From the NCBI GenBank assembly GCA_964400875.1, contig CAYNWK010000073.1, positions 1 to 21,006 of the forward strand: a stretch of 21,006 bases of DNA. Direction: 5' to 3'. Below, piece by piece: positions 20,150-21,006 of this stretch (positions within the stretch are counted from its first letter, which is position 1; each line of letters begins with the position of its first letter). Under the pieces are notes generated by a model. The model was not told the DNA's origin. It worked only from the letters and a program-made list of their open reading frames with translations, and did not search any database. This stretch comes from CAYNWK01 sp964400875. GTDB lineage: Bacteria > Chloroflexota > Anaerolineae > Anaerolineales > UBA4823. Made by a program: the position numbers and the translations under genes.

Positions 20150-21006
20150 ATGAGCGTATGGGAAAAGGAAAGGGGGCTGCGGGGGGTGGTTGTTCGGTTT
20201 GCGGAACGAATGCTTGAAAGCCCGAAGGGCTTTCTTAAGCGAACCTTCGGTTCGCTACTTGAGCTGGTTATTCGTCGCCGGGTGGATCTTGCGGTGGCCG
20301 CGATGGACTGGCCTGGGGACCGGCTGATTAGCCGTGACACTTACCCGCGGGACCGGCATGACTTCGACCGGATGGAAGTTCTTAAGGATGCGCTCGAAGC
20401 CTGGCGGGTCAATCCCCTGGCGCGGCGTATCGTCGAGCTCACTTCTCAATACGTCGTGGGCGGTGGTGTGAACGTCGAGACTAAGCACGAACGCACTAAT
20501 AAATTTCTGCAGCGCTTTTGGGATCACCGGCTTAATCGAATGGCGATCCGCACCTTCGAGTGGAGCGATGAGCTCTCTAGGGCTGGCGACTTGTTTGTGA
20601 CGTTGGCTACGGATGCGGGGGGTATGTCTTACGTTCGAGCGGTTCCGGCTGCTGACATCCTGGAGATCGAAACCAAAGAGAACGACATAGAGCAAGAGTT
20701 GGTGTTTTGGGAACGGCCTCGGCAGGATGGGAAGGATCTGATTGGTCCGTATGGCTTAGCCGGTCGGCGCTGGTCTGCTTACGATGAGTCAAGCGATGGG
20801 CCTGGTCCTGACGGTGGGTTTGAACCTGTAATGCTCCACTATGCAATTAACAAGCCGGTGGGCGCCAAGTTCGGAGAGTCTGACCTGGCTCCGCTCCTGC
20901 GCTGGCTGGCTCGATATGCTAACTGGCTGGAAGATCGGGTTCGGTTGAACCGCTTCCGGAATACCTTTCTCTTTTGGGTCAAGGCGCAGTTCAACTCGAA
21001 AGAGGA
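20150..21006 (+). CDS. phage portal protein (3' truncated by window end)
   Basis: The ATG at 20150 follows GGGAG (about 20139-20143); the frame is open to the window end (285 complete codons). After a basic N-terminus (RRRVDLAVAAMDWPGDR), the sequence gives DALEAWRVNPLARRIVELTS then QYVVGGGVNV, FLQRFWDHRLN, ELSRAGDLFVTLA, VPAADILEIE and HYAINKPVGAKFGESDLAPL then LRWLARYANWLEDR, all typical of the portal family of tailed phages that forms the dodecameric DNA gate of the capsid. It follows terL, the standard order for a packaging module. Head morphogenesis genes would be expected beyond the window. Two perfect 8-bp triloop hairpins lie in its 5' part. Confidence 0.88.
   Translation, partial: MSVWEKERGLRGVVVRFAERMLESPKGFLKRTFGSLLELVIRRRVDLAVAAMDWPGDRLISRDTYPRDRHDFDRMEVLKDALEAWRVNPLARRIVELTSQYVVGGGVNVETKHERTNKFLQRFWDHRLNRMAIRTFEWSDELSRAGDLFVTLATDAGGMSYVRAVPAADILEIETKENDIEQELVFWERPRQDGKDLIGPYGLAGRRWSAYDESSDGPGPDGGFEPVMLHYAINKPVGAKFGESDLAPLLRWLARYANWLEDRVRLNRFRNTFLFWVKAQFNSKE
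20216..20256 (+). repeat. pair of perfect triloop hairpins in the 5' part of the portal gene
   Basis: GAAAGCCC-GAA-GGGCTTTC (20216-20234) and AGCGAACC-TTC-GGTTCGCT (20238-20256), each an 8-bp perfect stem with a 3-base loop, separated by three bases. The loops are complementary (GAA and TTC). They encode residues SPKGF and KRTFGS of the portal without breaking the frame. Confidence 0.75.

Noticed and set aside
1..21006. tRNA, rRNA and CRISPR arrays
   Set aside because: I looked for T-arm motifs, conserved rRNA strings and regularly spaced direct repeats and saw none; a dedicated search could still find a missed tRNA.

Overview
The window looks like a scaffold from an uncultured, GC-rich bacterium. 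The gene content (MttB-family methyltransferase with a folate-linked corrinoid set, DMGDH-type oxidase, short palindromic intergenic repeats) made me think of Chloroflexota/Anaerolineae, but that is an inference from style and content; no rRNA or marker gene is present. A 10-N scaffold gap lies at 7458-7467, so the local order there is inferred by the assembler.

Region 1 (2-12920, all + strand) is a methylated-amine (glycine betaine-type) catabolic island. The oxidative half comes first: a 5'-truncated GcvT-fold aminomethyltransferase, a SolA/monomeric sarcosine oxidase-like flavoprotein, and a dimethylglycine dehydrogenase-like FAD oxidoreductase fused to a second GcvT domain. The corrinoid half follows: a 100-aa 'virulence factor' family protein, a 2Fe-2S/ASKHA corrinoid-activating protein, a B12-binding corrinoid protein, a MetV-type zinc-finger protein, MetF, a pterin-binding methyltetrahydrofolate:corrinoid methyltransferase, a DUF1638 protein and an MttB-family methyltransferase without a pyrrolysine codon. 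A coherent reading is that MttB-like protein demethylates a quaternary amine onto the corrinoid protein, the pterin-binding enzyme passes the methyl to tetrahydrofolate, MetF/MetV oxidise it, the ASKHA protein rescues inactive Co(II), and the flavoproteins plus GcvT domains strip the remaining methyl groups from dimethylglycine and sarcosine.

Region 2 (12921-15138) is mobile. It has a gene-poor stretch with short repeats, a 20-bp palindrome and a terminator-like hairpin. Next comes a complete IS982-family element (13455-14440) with matched terminal repeats and a perfect 6-bp target duplication (TAACTA). It sits inside the last codons of an AT-rich HEPN-like gene on the minus strand and has replaced that gene's C-terminal tail. 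A 121-bp attC-like inverted-repeat structure (14970-15090) follows.

Region 3 (15139-16785, minus strand) carries an MBL-fold hydrolase (TTG start with a good ribosome binding site) and a cation diffusion facilitator.

Region 4 (about 17177-21006, + strand) is the start of a tailed-phage or prophage module: a holin-like membrane protein, two small unknowns, an XhlA-like coiled-coil/TM protein, the large terminase and a portal protein cut off by the window end. Perfect triloop hairpins are embedded in the terminase and portal genes, and a REP-like hairpin lies between them. No integrase, tRNA, rRNA or CRISPR array was seen.
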